Origin: JBCBGF01 sp039820585
GTDB lineage: Bacteria; Pseudomonadota; Alphaproteobacteria; Rhodobacterales; Rhodobacteraceae
NCBI GenBank assembly: GCA_039820585.1
Contig: JBCBPV010000001.1
Location: 70,999-134,998 of the forward strand
Reading direction: 5' to 3'
Length of the DNA stretch: 64,000 nt
The translations under genes were made by a program, and so were the position numbers. The stretch's first letter is position 1, and the number at the start of each line of letters is the position of its first letter. The notes under the pieces are model-generated. The model saw only the letters and a list, made by a program, of their open reading frames with translations. It made no database searches and had not been told where the DNA came from. Positions 1 to 8,588 of this stretch are shown in pieces.

Positions 1-2
1 CC

Positions 3-476
3 GTAACCTACAAAAAACACCACCCGGACTACCTGCCCTTCGGCGAAGTGGTCGAGGAACTGATCTGCTGGGGTTGGATCGACAGCTCGGTCCGGGGCGT
101 GGATGACGACTGCATGATGCACCTGATCTCACCGCGCAAGGATGGCTCGGCTTGGTCGGCGGTGAACAAGGACATCGTCGCCCGCATGCGCGCGAGCGGT
201 CAGATGACGCCCGCAGGCGAGGCCAAGATCGCGGTGGCCGAGGCCAATGGCATGTGGACCTTCCTCGACGATGTGGAACGGCTGGAACGCCCCGCCGATC
301 TGGACGCGGCGCTGGGGGATCTGGTCGCGGGCTGGGAAGACTGGCCCCGCTCGGTCAAGCGGGGGACGCTTGAATGGATCAAGCAGGCGAAAACCCCGCC
401 GACGCGCGAAAAACGGATCGCGGACGTGGTGGACAGTCTGCGAACCGGCCAGCGGCCCTCACCGTTTCGGCGGTAA
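3..476 (+). CDS. YdeI/OmpD-associated family protein, 5' end missing
   Basis: The reading frame is open from base 3, so the gene starts upstream of the window. The visible start of the protein (YKKHHPDYLPFGEVVEEL followed by a GWIDS motif) matches the conserved core of the YdeI family, in which a short 'eeaL..GWIDg' segment is diagnostic. The C-terminal part (AKTPPTREKRI) matches the usual 'aK...TR.kRI' tail. No catalytic activity is established for the family; E. coli YdeI has been linked to antimicrobial peptide tolerance. A GTG at 48 could be read as a start, but the family match continues upstream of it, so the gene is taken as partial. A second YdeI-related protein is at 13990. Confidence 0.75.
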   Translation, partial: VTYKKHHPDYLPFGEVVEELICWGWIDSSVRGVDDDCMMHLISPRKDGSAWSAVNKDIVARMRASGQMTPAGEAKIAVAEANGMWTFLDDVERLERPADLDAALGDLVAGWEDWPRSVKRGTLEWIKQAKTPPTREKRIADVVDSLRTGQRPSPFRR

Positions 477-487
477 CGCCCCGCGCG

Positions 488-1408
488 CTACGCCGCCAGA
501 TAGTGCTTCAACCGACTGCGCTTCATGAAATGCGGAAACCGCTCCAGCATACGGGTGATCATCTCCGCGCCGCAGACATTCGCCAGACAGTCCAGCGTCA
601 TCTGCGAATGCCCGGGATGTGACCACAACACCCCGATGCGGTGGTAATGCGCGATGGATTGGCGTCGCCCCTCGCCAAGCCCATGCGCCGCAATGTTGAA
701 GTTCAGGCGCGGGTCCATGGCCGCCACAGGCGCGCCGCGTTGGTAGCCAAGGATGGGCAGGGTCAGCTGGTCGATGTTGTCACGGTTGTAGGGCACCTCG
801 ATGTCCCGATCGAATTGCTGCGCCATGTCCAGCCACTGACGCCCGATGTCGGTTGGCGCACGGTCCCGCACCTCTCGAAAGATGATCATCCCCGCATTGT
901 AATAGGGAAACGACCGCAGCCTGCGACCGGCCTGCAAGATCACCCTATCCTCCGGCAGTGGCAGACCGAAACACCCATAGAACGCCGTCCACCCAGCCTC
1001 GTCATTGCCCGTTGCACTGAAGTCCGACACGCAGGCACCGATATCGGCCGTTCCAAGCTCGGCAATGAAATCCACCGGTTCAGCCAGAACCATATCAGTG
1101 TCGAGAAAGACCGAGATCGCACAATCCCGCCGCTGGGCGGCGGCGAGGATCTTGTTGCCTTGCGGATAGGGTGCGGTCCAGGGCGCATTGGCGCCATCCG
1201 TCCCGGGGATCACGCGCAGCTCAACCCCGCTCGCTTCCAACACCTCTCGCGTCAGGGAATCGAGGTGACCGGCATAATCCTCGCGCAGATAGGCCACCGG
1301 CTTTTGATCGGGCGCGAGGTGCCGCTTGAGCGTCGGGGCCAGCAGACAGGCCTGTGCCTCAAGGCGTTCACCATCCACCAGAAAGAAAACCTCGACCGTG
1401 TCCGCCAT
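488..1408 (-). CDS. Glycosyltransferase-like protein with DxD motif
   Basis: About 306 residues from the ATG at 1408. The segment SVFLDTDMVLAEPV holds a D103-T-D105 motif, the metal and nucleotide-sugar binding signature of GT-A glycosyltransferases; NYNAGMII-type sequence later in the protein (here PYYNAGMIIF) is also typical of these folds. The C-terminus ends in an Arg/Lys-rich tail (HFMKRSRLKHYLAA). The substrate cannot be told. An upstream ATG at 1447 is possible, and the frame stays open to 1612, but the longer forms run towards the divergent gene at 1581 and have a Trp/Arg-rich, unlikely N-terminus. It is divergent from the two-domain glycosyltransferase at 1581, so the two may belong to one glycan locus. 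Confidence 0.7.
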   Translation of the reverse strand: MADTVEVFFLVDGERLEAQACLLAPTLKRHLAPDQKPVAYLREDYAGHLDSLTREVLEASGVELRVIPGTDGANAPWTAPYPQGNKILAAAQRRDCAISVFLDTDMVLAEPVDFIAELGTADIGACVSDFSATGNDEAGWTAFYGCFGLPLPEDRVILQAGRRLRSFPYYNAGMIIFREVRDRAPTDIGRQWLDMAQQFDRDIEVPYNRDNIDQLTLPILGYQRGAPVAAMDPRLNFNIAAHGLGEGRRQSIAHYHRIGVLWSHPGHSQMTLDCLANVCGAEMITRMLERFPHFMKRSRLKHYLAA

Positions 1409-1580
1409 TGACGCCTGGTTGCCCGCTCTGTCAGCCCATTGCCTCATGGATATGATACCGACCCGCACCCTCACAACCCAAATGCACAGGGCCCGGGCCC
1501 AATGGCTATCCAGTTGACGCCGTCTGCGGCCCTGTGTTTGCATCCAGCCTAACAAAACGAGCAGTTCGCAAAGACCCCGC

Positions 1581-3542
1581 ATGCCACACAGGTTGCTGAT
1601 CGTCACAAACATGAAGAATGAGGGGCCCTACATCCTGGAATGGATGGCCCATCATCTGGCGCTTGGCTTTGGCCATGTCATCGCCGTGACGAATGATTGC
1701 GTGGATGGCACCGATGAGATCCTGCAACGTCTGCAAGCGCTTGGCCATGTCACGCACCTGATCAATCCTGCGGTGCTCGACCAAGGGAAAAAGCAATGGC
1801 AGCGGCGCGCCCAGCGGTACGTGCAGCACTACCCGGTCTACGCCCAGGCCGAGTGGATTTTGCACGCGGATGTGGATGAGTTCGTGTGCCTCAACGACAG
1901 CATCCGCGACGTCCCCACCCTGGTGGACCGGATGCAACCCGCACACGCGATCTCGATGACGTCGATGCCATTTTCAAGCGGTGGCGCTGTGTCATTTCAA
2001 GACCAACCTGTGCGCGCGCAGTTTCGCGAACTGACCCATGATCTGACAGCAGCCGAGCCTGCGATGACTGCGGTGAAGACACTATTCCGGAATGATCTGC
2101 GGATTGCCGCGCGCACAAACCACCGCCCAAACATCCCAGAGTTTTCACAGACAGGTTTGGTCTGGCGTGACGGATCGGGCAACGCGCTGGGGCCCGAGTT
2201 CACAGACACCAAGGCCAAGACCATCGCGGCGGCGGGTACAACGGATCTTGTCCAGCTCAACCACTACGCCATCCGCAGCGTCGAGGCGTTTCTGCTAAAG
2301 GCTGACAGGGGCGATGTTGCCGGTGCTGCCCGCCTCGATGATCGCCCCACGGGATATTACAAACGTCTTGACCGGCGCGGCGGGGTCGATGACCGGCGTA
2401 CGGCGATGATCGATGCGGCACAGGCGCGGCTTGACGACTATCTCGCCGACGCAGTCCTGGGTCCGCTGCACCACGCCGCCGTCGAGTGGCATCTCACCCG
2501 CGCGCGCGACATCCTGCACACCGGCGAAGGCTATGCGCTGGCACGGCGGTTGGGTTTGGGGGATCCGGGCTTTCAGGCCGACCGCCGCGCACCGCCGCCC
2601 AAGGCGGATGCGCCGATGGATCGTCTGCATGCGCGCGCCTGCCAAACGCCCACGCCCGATAACCCGCCACTGCCCACCATCGCCAGCTTTTGGCCCGGCG
2701 GTGCGCTCAGCTTCGTTGAGCATCTCGCGATCGCTTCCTTCCTCGCTGCAGGGCATCCCTACCACCTCTACACGCTGGGCCCTGTGCCGAACCTGCCAGC
2801 AGGGGTCGAGGTCAGGTCCGCCAACGATGTCCCGGTCCCCGCAGCCTACAGGTGCTCCGATGCGCAGGGTGACCCCGGCATCTTCGCCGATCTTCTGCGG
2901 CTCTACGTGATCCGGGATACCGGTGTAATCTGGGCCGACATCTCTACGGTTTGCCTCAGCCGTTTCGTATTCCCGACAGCAAACGTCTTCGGATACGAAG
3001 ACCACCCCGGCGGGCCACAGGTCCAAAATGCCATTCTCGGCCTCCCGCCCAATAGCCCCGCCCTGACCAGCATGATCGCGTTCATCGAAAGCGAAAACCC
3101 CGTCCCGCCCTTCTTCCGCGCGCGCAGACAGCGCCAACTGACCGAGCGTATCGCAGCGGGCGACCCGGCCAGCTTGAATGACCACAAGCCAGGAACCACC
3201 GGCCCACGGATGGTCGACTACTTCCTGCGCAGCAGCGGCGAGATCACCCATGCCATGCCGCCTGCCGCGTTCTTTCCCGCGCCTCGCGCTACGCTGAAAC
3301 GACTTCTTGACCCCGACGCGAAGGTCGAGGCATTCGAACAAGCAGACGCGTTTTCTGTTACGCTGACGCGGGATCTGAAACGCTTGCTGGCAACCGATCA
3401 AAACGGCAGTGCGCCTGCCGGCTCCTATCTCGAAGGGCTCTGCCAGCGACACGCAATTGATCCCAGGCAGTTCCCGATCAGCTATGATCCGCCAGTCGCG
3501 GACCCCGTTCTTCACACGCTGGAGACCCAGTCAGAGCCGTAA
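1581..3542 (+). CDS. Two-domain glycosyltransferase: GT2-like plus capsule-synthesis-like domain
   Basis: 653 residues with two recognisable transferase halves. Residues 1 to about 330 resemble the Glyco_tranf_2_4 / DUF23 group: KNEGPYILEWMAHH near residue 12, DGTDEIL at 42, and the metal-binding D97-V-D99-E100-F. Residues from about 355 to the end resemble the capsular polysaccharide synthesis / GT32-type group: TIASFWPGGALSFVEHLAI, then DLLRLYVIRDTGVIWADIS, which corresponds to the 'sDllRl..LyeyGGiw.Da' block. The protein has no signal peptide or membrane segment, so it is probably cytoplasmic, acting on a lipid- or protein-linked glycan. It is followed 17 bases later by another glycan-related gene on the same strand. 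Substrate unknown. Confidence 0.72.
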   Translation: MPHRLLIVTNMKNEGPYILEWMAHHLALGFGHVIAVTNDCVDGTDEILQRLQALGHVTHLINPAVLDQGKKQWQRRAQRYVQHYPVYAQAEWILHADVDEFVCLNDSIRDVPTLVDRMQPAHAISMTSMPFSSGGAVSFQDQPVRAQFRELTHDLTAAEPAMTAVKTLFRNDLRIAARTNHRPNIPEFSQTGLVWRDGSGNALGPEFTDTKAKTIAAAGTTDLVQLNHYAIRSVEAFLLKADRGDVAGAARLDDRPTGYYKRLDRRGGVDDRRTAMIDAAQARLDDYLADAVLGPLHHAAVEWHLTRARDILHTGEGYALARRLGLGDPGFQADRRAPPPKADAPMDRLHARACQTPTPDNPPLPTIASFWPGGALSFVEHLAIASFLAAGHPYHLYTLGPVPNLPAGVEVRSANDVPVPAAYRCSDAQGDPGIFADLLRLYVIRDTGVIWADISTVCLSRFVFPTANVFGYEDHPGGPQVQNAILGLPPNSPALTSMIAFIESENPVPPFFRARRQRQLTERIAAGDPASLNDHKPGTTGPRMVDYFLRSSGEITHAMPPAAFFPAPRATLKRLLDPDAKVEAFEQADAFSVTLTRDLKRLLATDQNGSAPAGSYLEGLCQRHAIDPRQFPISYDPPVADPVLHTLETQSEP

Positions 3543-3559
3543 AGGAAACGCCACCCTTC

Positions 3560-4492
3560 GTGCTTCGGGAAATCTCAATTCGGCACGGCTCGCGTATGGC
3601 GAACCGTATGCTTCAATACCTTGAGGCAAACGCATTGGCAGAGCGCTTTCCCGGCTGTGTCCTGTCAGGCTTCGACATCCCGGAATGGGAATTGAAGGGC
3701 CCTTCGAGTTCCTTGGGCAAGCGTAAATGGCCCAGGATCGACATGCCAACGGTGGACAACGCATGGCTGTTGTCACAGATCGCCGACGGTCATGTACAAA
3801 ACCTGCGGATCACCTCTGCCGTCGGCGACATCAACCTCCTTCCGTCGCGCGATCACGCCAACCGGCAGTTTGACGCATCCGGACAGCCCTTCTTCGCAAC
3901 CGGTTCGGATGATCTGGTGATCCATGTCCGTCTTGAAGACATCATGCATCCAGGGCGTCATGTCGATTACGGGCCATTGCCGATTGCATGGTACAAGGCC
4001 CTTATCGAAACGACAGGCTTGCGGCCGGTCTTCGTAGGACAATTGTCTGACGACCTCTATTCGACCGCCTTGCGACGCGCCTTCCCCGATGGGGTCTTTC
4101 TGACCGGTGGGTCCGTGCTGCATGACTTTCAGACGATCCGCAACGCCGTCAACGTCGCGATCGGTGTCAGCACGTTTTCGTGGCTGGCGGCCTGGCTTGG
4201 CGCACGTGAGCGCGTCTTCATGCCACTTATCGGCATGTTGAACCCAAACCAGGTTCCGCTGATCAACCTGATACCGCTCGGCGACCCGCGCTATCGTTAC
4301 TTTGAATTCCCTGTCCGCCATTGGCGCGCAGGTGAAGACGACGTGCGAGATGTGATTGATGGGCCGCGCTTAGGGAAAGAGATCGGATCAGCCCGGGTGA
4401 CAAGGCTTGTTACCGCAGCAGCGCGGGCCAACGAACCGGCATTGGACGCGTGGCGGCAGCGGTTTTCAGCACGCATGCCCACGTCCGGTTAA
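3560..4492 (+). CDS. Fucosyltransferase-like (GT11/NodZ-like) protein
   Basis: 310 residues from a GTG at 3560, preceded by AAAGGA about 13 bases upstream; an ATG at 3596 is an alternative. Three blocks suggest a GT-B transferase of the GT11/FUT8/NodZ type: an N-terminal 'RHGSRMANRMLQYLEANAL' block like the 'GGLGNQmFqya' loop; HVRLEDI at about residue 116, in the place of the HxRxGD(Y) GDP-binding motif; and VSTFSWLAAWLGA, close to the 'STFSWWgAwL' block near the C-terminus. The HxR pair is kept but the following Gly is Glu, so the family call is tentative. It is probably co-transcribed with the gene ending at 3542 and converges on rnc, leaving 10 bases. Confidence 0.5.
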   Translation: MLREISIRHGSRMANRMLQYLEANALAERFPGCVLSGFDIPEWELKGPSSSLGKRKWPRIDMPTVDNAWLLSQIADGHVQNLRITSAVGDINLLPSRDHANRQFDASGQPFFATGSDDLVIHVRLEDIMHPGRHVDYGPLPIAWYKALIETTGLRPVFVGQLSDDLYSTALRRAFPDGVFLTGGSVLHDFQTIRNAVNVAIGVSTFSWLAAWLGARERVFMPLIGMLNPNQVPLINLIPLGDPRYRYFEFPVRHWRAGEDDVRDVIDGPRLGKEIGSARVTRLVTAAARANEPALDAWRQRFSARMPTSG

Positions 4493-4502
4493 TCCCTCCG
4501 GT

Positions 4503-5183
4503 TCAGGACAAAACCCGCTCCAGCAACGCCCGTGCCGCATCCTTCTCGGCCTCCCGCTTGGCACGTCCGGTGGCCAATTCGAACCGCCCATCCGATAGCC
4601 GTGCCTCAACCGTGAACACTGGCGCATGCGGTGGGCCAGAGCGTGAGACTTCGCTGTACTTCGGCGCTGGCTGGCCATGCGACTGGGCCCATTCCTGCAG
4701 GCTCGACTTTGGGTCTTTCTCGTCATGCTCCAACGTCGCAATCCGGCTGTCCCACAGCCCCAGCACAACCGCCCGCGCGGCCTCAAGGCCCGCATCACGG
4801 TACACCGCCGCAATCACCGCCTCCATCGCATCGCCCAGCGCCGCGTCCAACCGCCGACCGCCCGACACCATCTCGGACTTGCCCAGCCGCAGGACCGATC
4901 CCAGATCGATGGAGCGGGCGACATCGGCGCAAGTTTCTTTCTTCACCAGCAGGTTATAGCGCGGCGCCAGCGTCCCCTCCGACGCCTGCGGATCGGCGGC
5001 CAGCACAGCCTCGGCCAGCACCAGGTTCAGCACCCGGTCGCCCAGAAACTCCATCCGCTGATTGTTGGCGCGGGTGGGCGACGACAGCGAGGGATGGGTC
5101 AGCGCCTCGATCAGCAGGGCAGGCTCGGAAAACGTGTGGCCGAGCCGGGCGCAAAACGCCTGCAACTCGGCCGTCAACTTCAT
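4503..5183 (-). CDS. rnc: Ribonuclease III
   Basis: 226 residues, normal length. The endonuclease domain carries the family signature RMEFLGDRVLNL with catalytic E45 and D49, and the second acidic pair D118/E121 in DAALGDAMEAVIA. The C-terminal third (DPKSSLQEWAQ to the end) is the double-stranded RNA-binding domain. RNase III cleaves double-stranded RNA in rRNA precursors and regulated mRNAs. The start codon overlaps the lepB stop by one base (ATGA), so the two are translationally coupled. In most alphaproteobacteria era and recO follow; here the next gene is a convergent glycosyltransferase. Confidence 0.97.
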   Translation of the reverse strand: MKLTAELQAFCARLGHTFSEPALLIEALTHPSLSSPTRANNQRMEFLGDRVLNLVLAEAVLAADPQASEGTLAPRYNLLVKKETCADVARSIDLGSVLRLGKSEMVSGGRRLDAALGDAMEAVIAAVYRDAGLEAARAVVLGLWDSRIATLEHDEKDPKSSLQEWAQSHGQPAPKYSEVSRSGPPHAPVFTVEARLSDGRFELATGRAKREAEKDAARALLERVLS

Positions 5184-5965
5184 CAGTCGACCGCCTTGAA
5201 GAACCGATCCCCCCGCCAGGTCCAGACGAAGAAAAGCGAACGCCCGCCGGACGAGAACATGATGCGGTCGGCCCGCCCGATGAGGTATTCGTAAGGCACG
5301 AAACCGACGCCATTGGGCGGCATCACCCGACTGTCGGTAGAGTTGTCGCGGTTGTCGCCCATGAAGAAGAAATGGCCTTCAGGCACGGTGTAAACCGGCG
5401 TATCATCCAGGCGCGATTGGCGCACATTGAGCACGGCGTGCTCTGTCCCTTCGGGCAACGTCTCGATAAACCGATCCTTTTCACAGGTCGCGCCCAGCCC
5501 GATCCCGGCGTTTTTGCACAAGGGCAGATTGCCCACCGGACCCTGGCGTTCAAACAGCTCTTCAAACGTACCGTCGGGCGTTTGCGGGGCGGCTGTGCCG
5601 TTGATGTGCAACACCCCGCCAATCATCTGCACGCGGTCGCCCGGCAACCCCACGACCCGCTTGATAAAATCGCTGCCATTGACCGGATGGCGGAAGACCG
5701 CGACATCCCCCCGCTCAGGCTCGGACCCCAGGATCCGGCCATTGATAGGGCACAGCGAGAAGGGGCAGGAATACTGGGAATAGCCATAGGCCATTTTGTT
5801 GACGAACAGGAAATCCCCGATCAGCAACGTGTCTTTCATCGATCCCGAGGGAATCCAGAAGGGTTGAAAAAACAGGGTGCGAAAGACACCGGCAATCAGA
5901 AGGGCGTAGACGATCGTCTTGATCGTCTCGACGATCCCGTTCTTTGCGTCTGCTGCCGTTGCCAT
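5183..5965 (-). CDS. lepB: Signal peptidase I
   Basis: 260 residues. An N-terminal membrane segment (about residues 11-33) is followed by IPSGSMKDTL with the catalytic Ser42 and by IKRVVGLPGD with the general base Lys102. FFMGDNRDNSTDSR is the conserved box E. The enzyme is anchored in the inner membrane with the active site in the periplasm and removes signal peptides from Sec and Tat exported proteins. Two extra Cys (YSCPFSLCP) sit between boxes B and D, common in alphaproteobacterial versions. The stop overlaps the rnc start; acpS ends 32 bases upstream. Confidence 0.97.
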   Translation of the reverse strand: MATAADAKNGIVETIKTIVYALLIAGVFRTLFFQPFWIPSGSMKDTLLIGDFLFVNKMAYGYSQYSCPFSLCPINGRILGSEPERGDVAVFRHPVNGSDFIKRVVGLPGDRVQMIGGVLHINGTAAPQTPDGTFEELFERQGPVGNLPLCKNAGIGLGATCEKDRFIETLPEGTEHAVLNVRQSRLDDTPVYTVPEGHFFFMGDNRDNSTDSRVMPPNGVGFVPYEYLIGRADRIMFSSGGRSLFFVWTWRGDRFFKAVD

Positions 5966-5997
5966 GCGTGCTGCCCTGCCTGAAGCCCAATGCGCCG

Positions 5998-6435
5998 CTA
6001 CATGAGTGTGTGGGCATCGGGTGTCAAGCGCGCGCCCTCGTCTGGCAAGGCCTCGATCACGACGAAGGCCTGGGCCCAGGGGTGATCGTCGGTCAGCGTG
6101 ACATGGATCACGGCCTCATGCCCCGCGGGCGTCATCTCGCGCAGGCGTTCTGCGGCCCAGCCGGTGACGTGCATGACGGGTTGGCCCGTCTCAAGGTTCG
6201 TGACCGCCATATCCTTCCACGCGATGCCCATGCGCAGGCCGGTGCCCAGCGCCTTGGAACAGGCCTCTTTCGCGGCCCAGCGCTTGGCATAGGTGCCGGG
6301 CGTGTCGGCGCGGCGTTCGGCCTTGGCCTGTTCGGTGTTGGTGAACACACGGTTGCGAAAGCGGTCGCCGAAGCGATCAAGCGTTCGCTCGATTCGTTCG
6401 ATATTGCAGAGGTCTGTGCCGATGCCAAGGATCAT
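5998..6435 (-). CDS. acpS: Holo-[acyl-carrier-protein] synthase
   Basis: 145 residues from ATG 6435, which gives the canonical start MILGIGTDLCNIERIE. D8 and E57 (in KRWAAKEACSKALGTG) are the magnesium ligands. The enzyme transfers phosphopantetheine from coenzyme A to ACP, activating fatty-acid synthesis. In-frame upstream ATGs (6447, 6486) would add up to 17 residues, but homologues start at MILGIG. In the usual alphaproteobacterial order pdxJ lies directly upstream; here a lipoprotein gene on the other strand is interposed, so acpS must have its own promoter in 6436-6531. Confidence 0.95.
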   Translation of the reverse strand: MILGIGTDLCNIERIERTLDRFGDRFRNRVFTNTEQAKAERRADTPGTYAKRWAAKEACSKALGTGLRMGIAWKDMAVTNLETGQPVMHVTGWAAERLREMTPAGHEAVIHVTLTDDHPWAQAFVVIEALPDEGARLTPDAHTLM

Positions 6436-6531
6436 GGGCCGCACCATGGGGAGGCGCGGGGCAGAGGGCAAGAGGGCGTCCGACAACCGTCCCTAACCCG
6501 ATCTTCACCATACCCGCGCTACACCCGTGCC

Positions 6532-7113
6532 ATGCACCCCCAAACCCCTGCCTTCTTGCCCTATCTCATTACCTTCTGGCTACTCGCAGGCTGCGTGGGC
6601 CTGTCATGGGACACAACCGTCGCCCAGACGCCTGCCACCCGCGCTGCGATGGCGCAATCGGTCCGGATCGGGGAAACCACCGAGCGGGGGATGCAGGCGC
6701 GCTGGGGCAATCCGTTTCAAAAGATCGAAGAGGGCGCGCAGACCGAATACGTCTATCGCCGCCTCAATGGGTATGACACGGCCTATGTGATCGTCACCTT
6801 CCGCCACGGCGTGGCCACCGGCCTGCGCACCTCGGATGACGAGGGGTGCCGCGGCACCTTTGCCCCGCGTGTTCCGGGCTATGGGTTCGACACGGCAGAG
6901 GTGGTGTGGCCCGTGGGCCCCTGCGGCCCAGACGCAATCACGGCGCAGACGGGCGGCTTCCAGGTACGCGGCGCGGATGGGCTGTTTGGCACCAGCCTGT
7001 TTGAAGATGCTGGGGCCGAACCGGGCACGACACCTACACAAACACGCCAAAGCACTGGGCCCCGGCCTGGTGTGCCAGCAGATATCTACGAGGGGAGTGG
7101 CCAGACCAAGTAG
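6532..7113 (+). CDS. Predicted lipoprotein, BamE/SmpA-like
   Basis: 193 residues. The N-terminus is a short hydrophobic stretch ending in the lipobox LLAGC, so the mature protein should be acylated at the Cys and sorted to the outer membrane. Residues after it (SVRIGETTERGMQARWGNPFQKIEEGAQTEY, broken here by family differences) resemble the 'i..G.t..eV...lG.P' pattern of BamE/SmpA-like small lipoproteins, but the match is weak. Two Cys near the middle (GCRGTF, GPCGPD) could form a disulfide. The C-terminal 35 residues are low-complexity and Pro/Thr/Gly rich. It sits alone on the plus strand between acpS and pdxJ and ends 3 bases from the end of pdxJ. Confidence 0.6.
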   Translation: MHPQTPAFLPYLITFWLLAGCVGLSWDTTVAQTPATRAAMAQSVRIGETTERGMQARWGNPFQKIEEGAQTEYVYRRLNGYDTAYVIVTFRHGVATGLRTSDDEGCRGTFAPRVPGYGFDTAEVVWPVGPCGPDAITAQTGGFQVRGADGLFGTSLFEDAGAEPGTTPTQTRQSTGPRPGVPADIYEGSGQTK

Positions 7114-7116
7114 GCC

Positions 7117-7866
7117 CTAGGCCCGCGCCTCGTCCATGATCCGCCGCATCTCGGCAATCGCCGGCGCCAGGCCAAGGAAGATCGACTCACCGATCAGAAA
7201 ATGCCCGATATTCAACTCGCGCACTTCCGGCAGCGCCGCGACCGGGGCCACGCAATCATAGGTCAGCCCGTGACCGGCATGCACCTCAAGCCCCAGCGAA
7301 TGAGCCAGTGCTGACATCTCGCGCAACCGCTCAAGCTCGGCATCGCGCTCGTCAAACCGGCCTTCGGCGTGCAGATCGCAATAAGCGCCCGTGTGCAGCT
7401 CGATCACCTCGGCCCCGATCCGGTTGGCGGCCTCGACCTGGCGCGGATCGGCGGCGATGAAGATCGACACCCGGCACCCCGCATCGCGCAGGGGCGCGAT
7501 GAAATGGGCCAATCGGTTTTCTTCTCGCGCAACCTCAAGCCCGCCCTCGGTGGTTCGCTCTTCGCGTTTTTCGGGAACGATGCACACCGCATGGGGCTTG
7601 TGGCGCAAGGCGATGGCCTGCATCTCATCGGTGGCCGCCATCTCAAAGTTCAGCGGCACCTCCAGCACGTCCATCAGCCCTTCGATATCGGCGTCCGAGA
7701 TATGGCGGCGGTCTTCGCGCAGATGGGCGGTGATCCCGTCGGCCCCCGCCTCTGCCGCGATCTTGGCTGCACGCAACGGATCGGGATACGCCCCGCCACG
7801 CGCATTCCGCACCGTGGCCACATGGTCGATGTTAACTCCCAGGCGCAGGCGGGGTTCAGATGTCAT
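7117..7866 (-). CDS. pdxJ: Pyridoxine 5'-phosphate synthase
   Basis: 249 residues, usual length. The N-terminus LRLGVNIDHVATVRNARGG and the block ITAHLREDRRHI are the substrate-binding signatures of PdxJ, a TIM-barrel enzyme that joins 1-deoxyxylulose 5-phosphate and 3-amino-2-oxopropyl phosphate to make pyridoxine 5'-phosphate. HAGHGLTYDCV and GHFLIGESIFLGL near the end are also conserved. The start overlaps the stop of the DUF2062 gene by four bases (ATGA), so these two are co-transcribed. Confidence 0.97.
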   Translation of the reverse strand: MTSEPRLRLGVNIDHVATVRNARGGAYPDPLRAAKIAAEAGADGITAHLREDRRHISDADIEGLMDVLEVPLNFEMAATDEMQAIALRHKPHAVCIVPEKREERTTEGGLEVAREENRLAHFIAPLRDAGCRVSIFIAADPRQVEAANRIGAEVIELHTGAYCDLHAEGRFDERDAELERLREMSALAHSLGLEVHAGHGLTYDCVAPVAALPEVRELNIGHFLIGESIFLGLAPAIAEMRRIMDEARA

Positions 7867-8567
7867 GGCTGCTTTTGTCCTTGTGTCGGGCCCTCGGGCT
7901 TTGACGCAGCGCGGGCCTCTGCCTCGGCGGCCTTTTGGGCCTTGGCCTCTTCGGCGGCGCGGCGCTTGGCCTCGAACCGTTCTTTCATCTTCTTGATCCG
8001 GCCCCGTTGATACGACGCAATGATCGGATTGGCCATGAAATACGCGGCCAATCCCGCGACGATCCCGGGCGCGATCCCCCCGATCAGGTAGGGCAAGAAA
8101 ATCCGATCAAAAAACGCGAACAGGCGATGCCACTGCGCGACCTCCGCCGTGAAAATGGCCGAGAAGTTGCCCCACAGCTCAATCGTCGCCAGCGAAAAGC
8201 CCACCAGGATCTCCTGCGGCGGCACATGGGGCCGGCCCAGCATCACTGTGCCCAACTCGACCGCGATCGCGGCGATGAAGGGAAAGGTGATCGGATTACC
8301 GAAAAAAGTTGCTAAAAGCGCAGCCAAGATGTTCCCGCGCAGAAACCACGCAACAGCGCCCGCCAAAACGAAGTGAAAGCCATAGAAAGGCGTGAAGCTG
8401 GCAAAAACGCCCGCAGCAATGCCGCGGCTGATCTTGTGCGCAGGATCCGGCAATCGACGCAGACGGTGCACGACGTATTTGCCCGCGCGCGACCAACCGC
8501 CGCGCGGATAGAAGAAGTGCCCGAAGGCCTCCAAATATCCCTTGGGCTTGCGCCGCTTGAAAACCAT
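7863..8567 (-). CDS. DUF2062 membrane protein
   Basis: 234 residues. The block 'SRGIAAGVFASFTPFYGFHF' with following membrane segments matches DUF2062, a family of small inner-membrane proteins of unknown function. There are about three to four hydrophobic stretches between residues 45 and 175. The C-terminal 45 residues are charged and Ala/Lys/Glu rich (KKMKERFEAKRRAAEEAKAQ) and probably form a cytoplasmic helix or coiled coil. Its stop overlaps pdxJ by four bases. It lies 21 bases downstream of rsh, so rsh, this gene and pdxJ may be one transcript. Confidence 0.8.
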   Translation of the reverse strand: MVFKRRKPKGYLEAFGHFFYPRGGWSRAGKYVVHRLRRLPDPAHKISRGIAAGVFASFTPFYGFHFVLAGAVAWFLRGNILAALLATFFGNPITFPFIAAIAVELGTVMLGRPHVPPQEILVGFSLATIELWGNFSAIFTAEVAQWHRLFAFFDRIFLPYLIGGIAPGIVAGLAAYFMANPIIASYQRGRIKKMKERFEAKRRAAEEAKAQKAAEAEARAASKPEGPTQGQKQP

Positions 8568-8588
8568 GCCCCGTTACCCTGACCGCTG

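Noticed and set aside
2295..3515. 406-residue minus-strand frame over the two-domain glycosyltransferase
   Set aside because: The opposite frame shows clear transferase motifs; this one has none.
4631..5983. 450-residue open frame on the plus strand over rnc and lepB
   Set aside because: It is antisense to two certain genes, rich in Arg/Pro/Ala, and matches no family: a GC-rich shadow.
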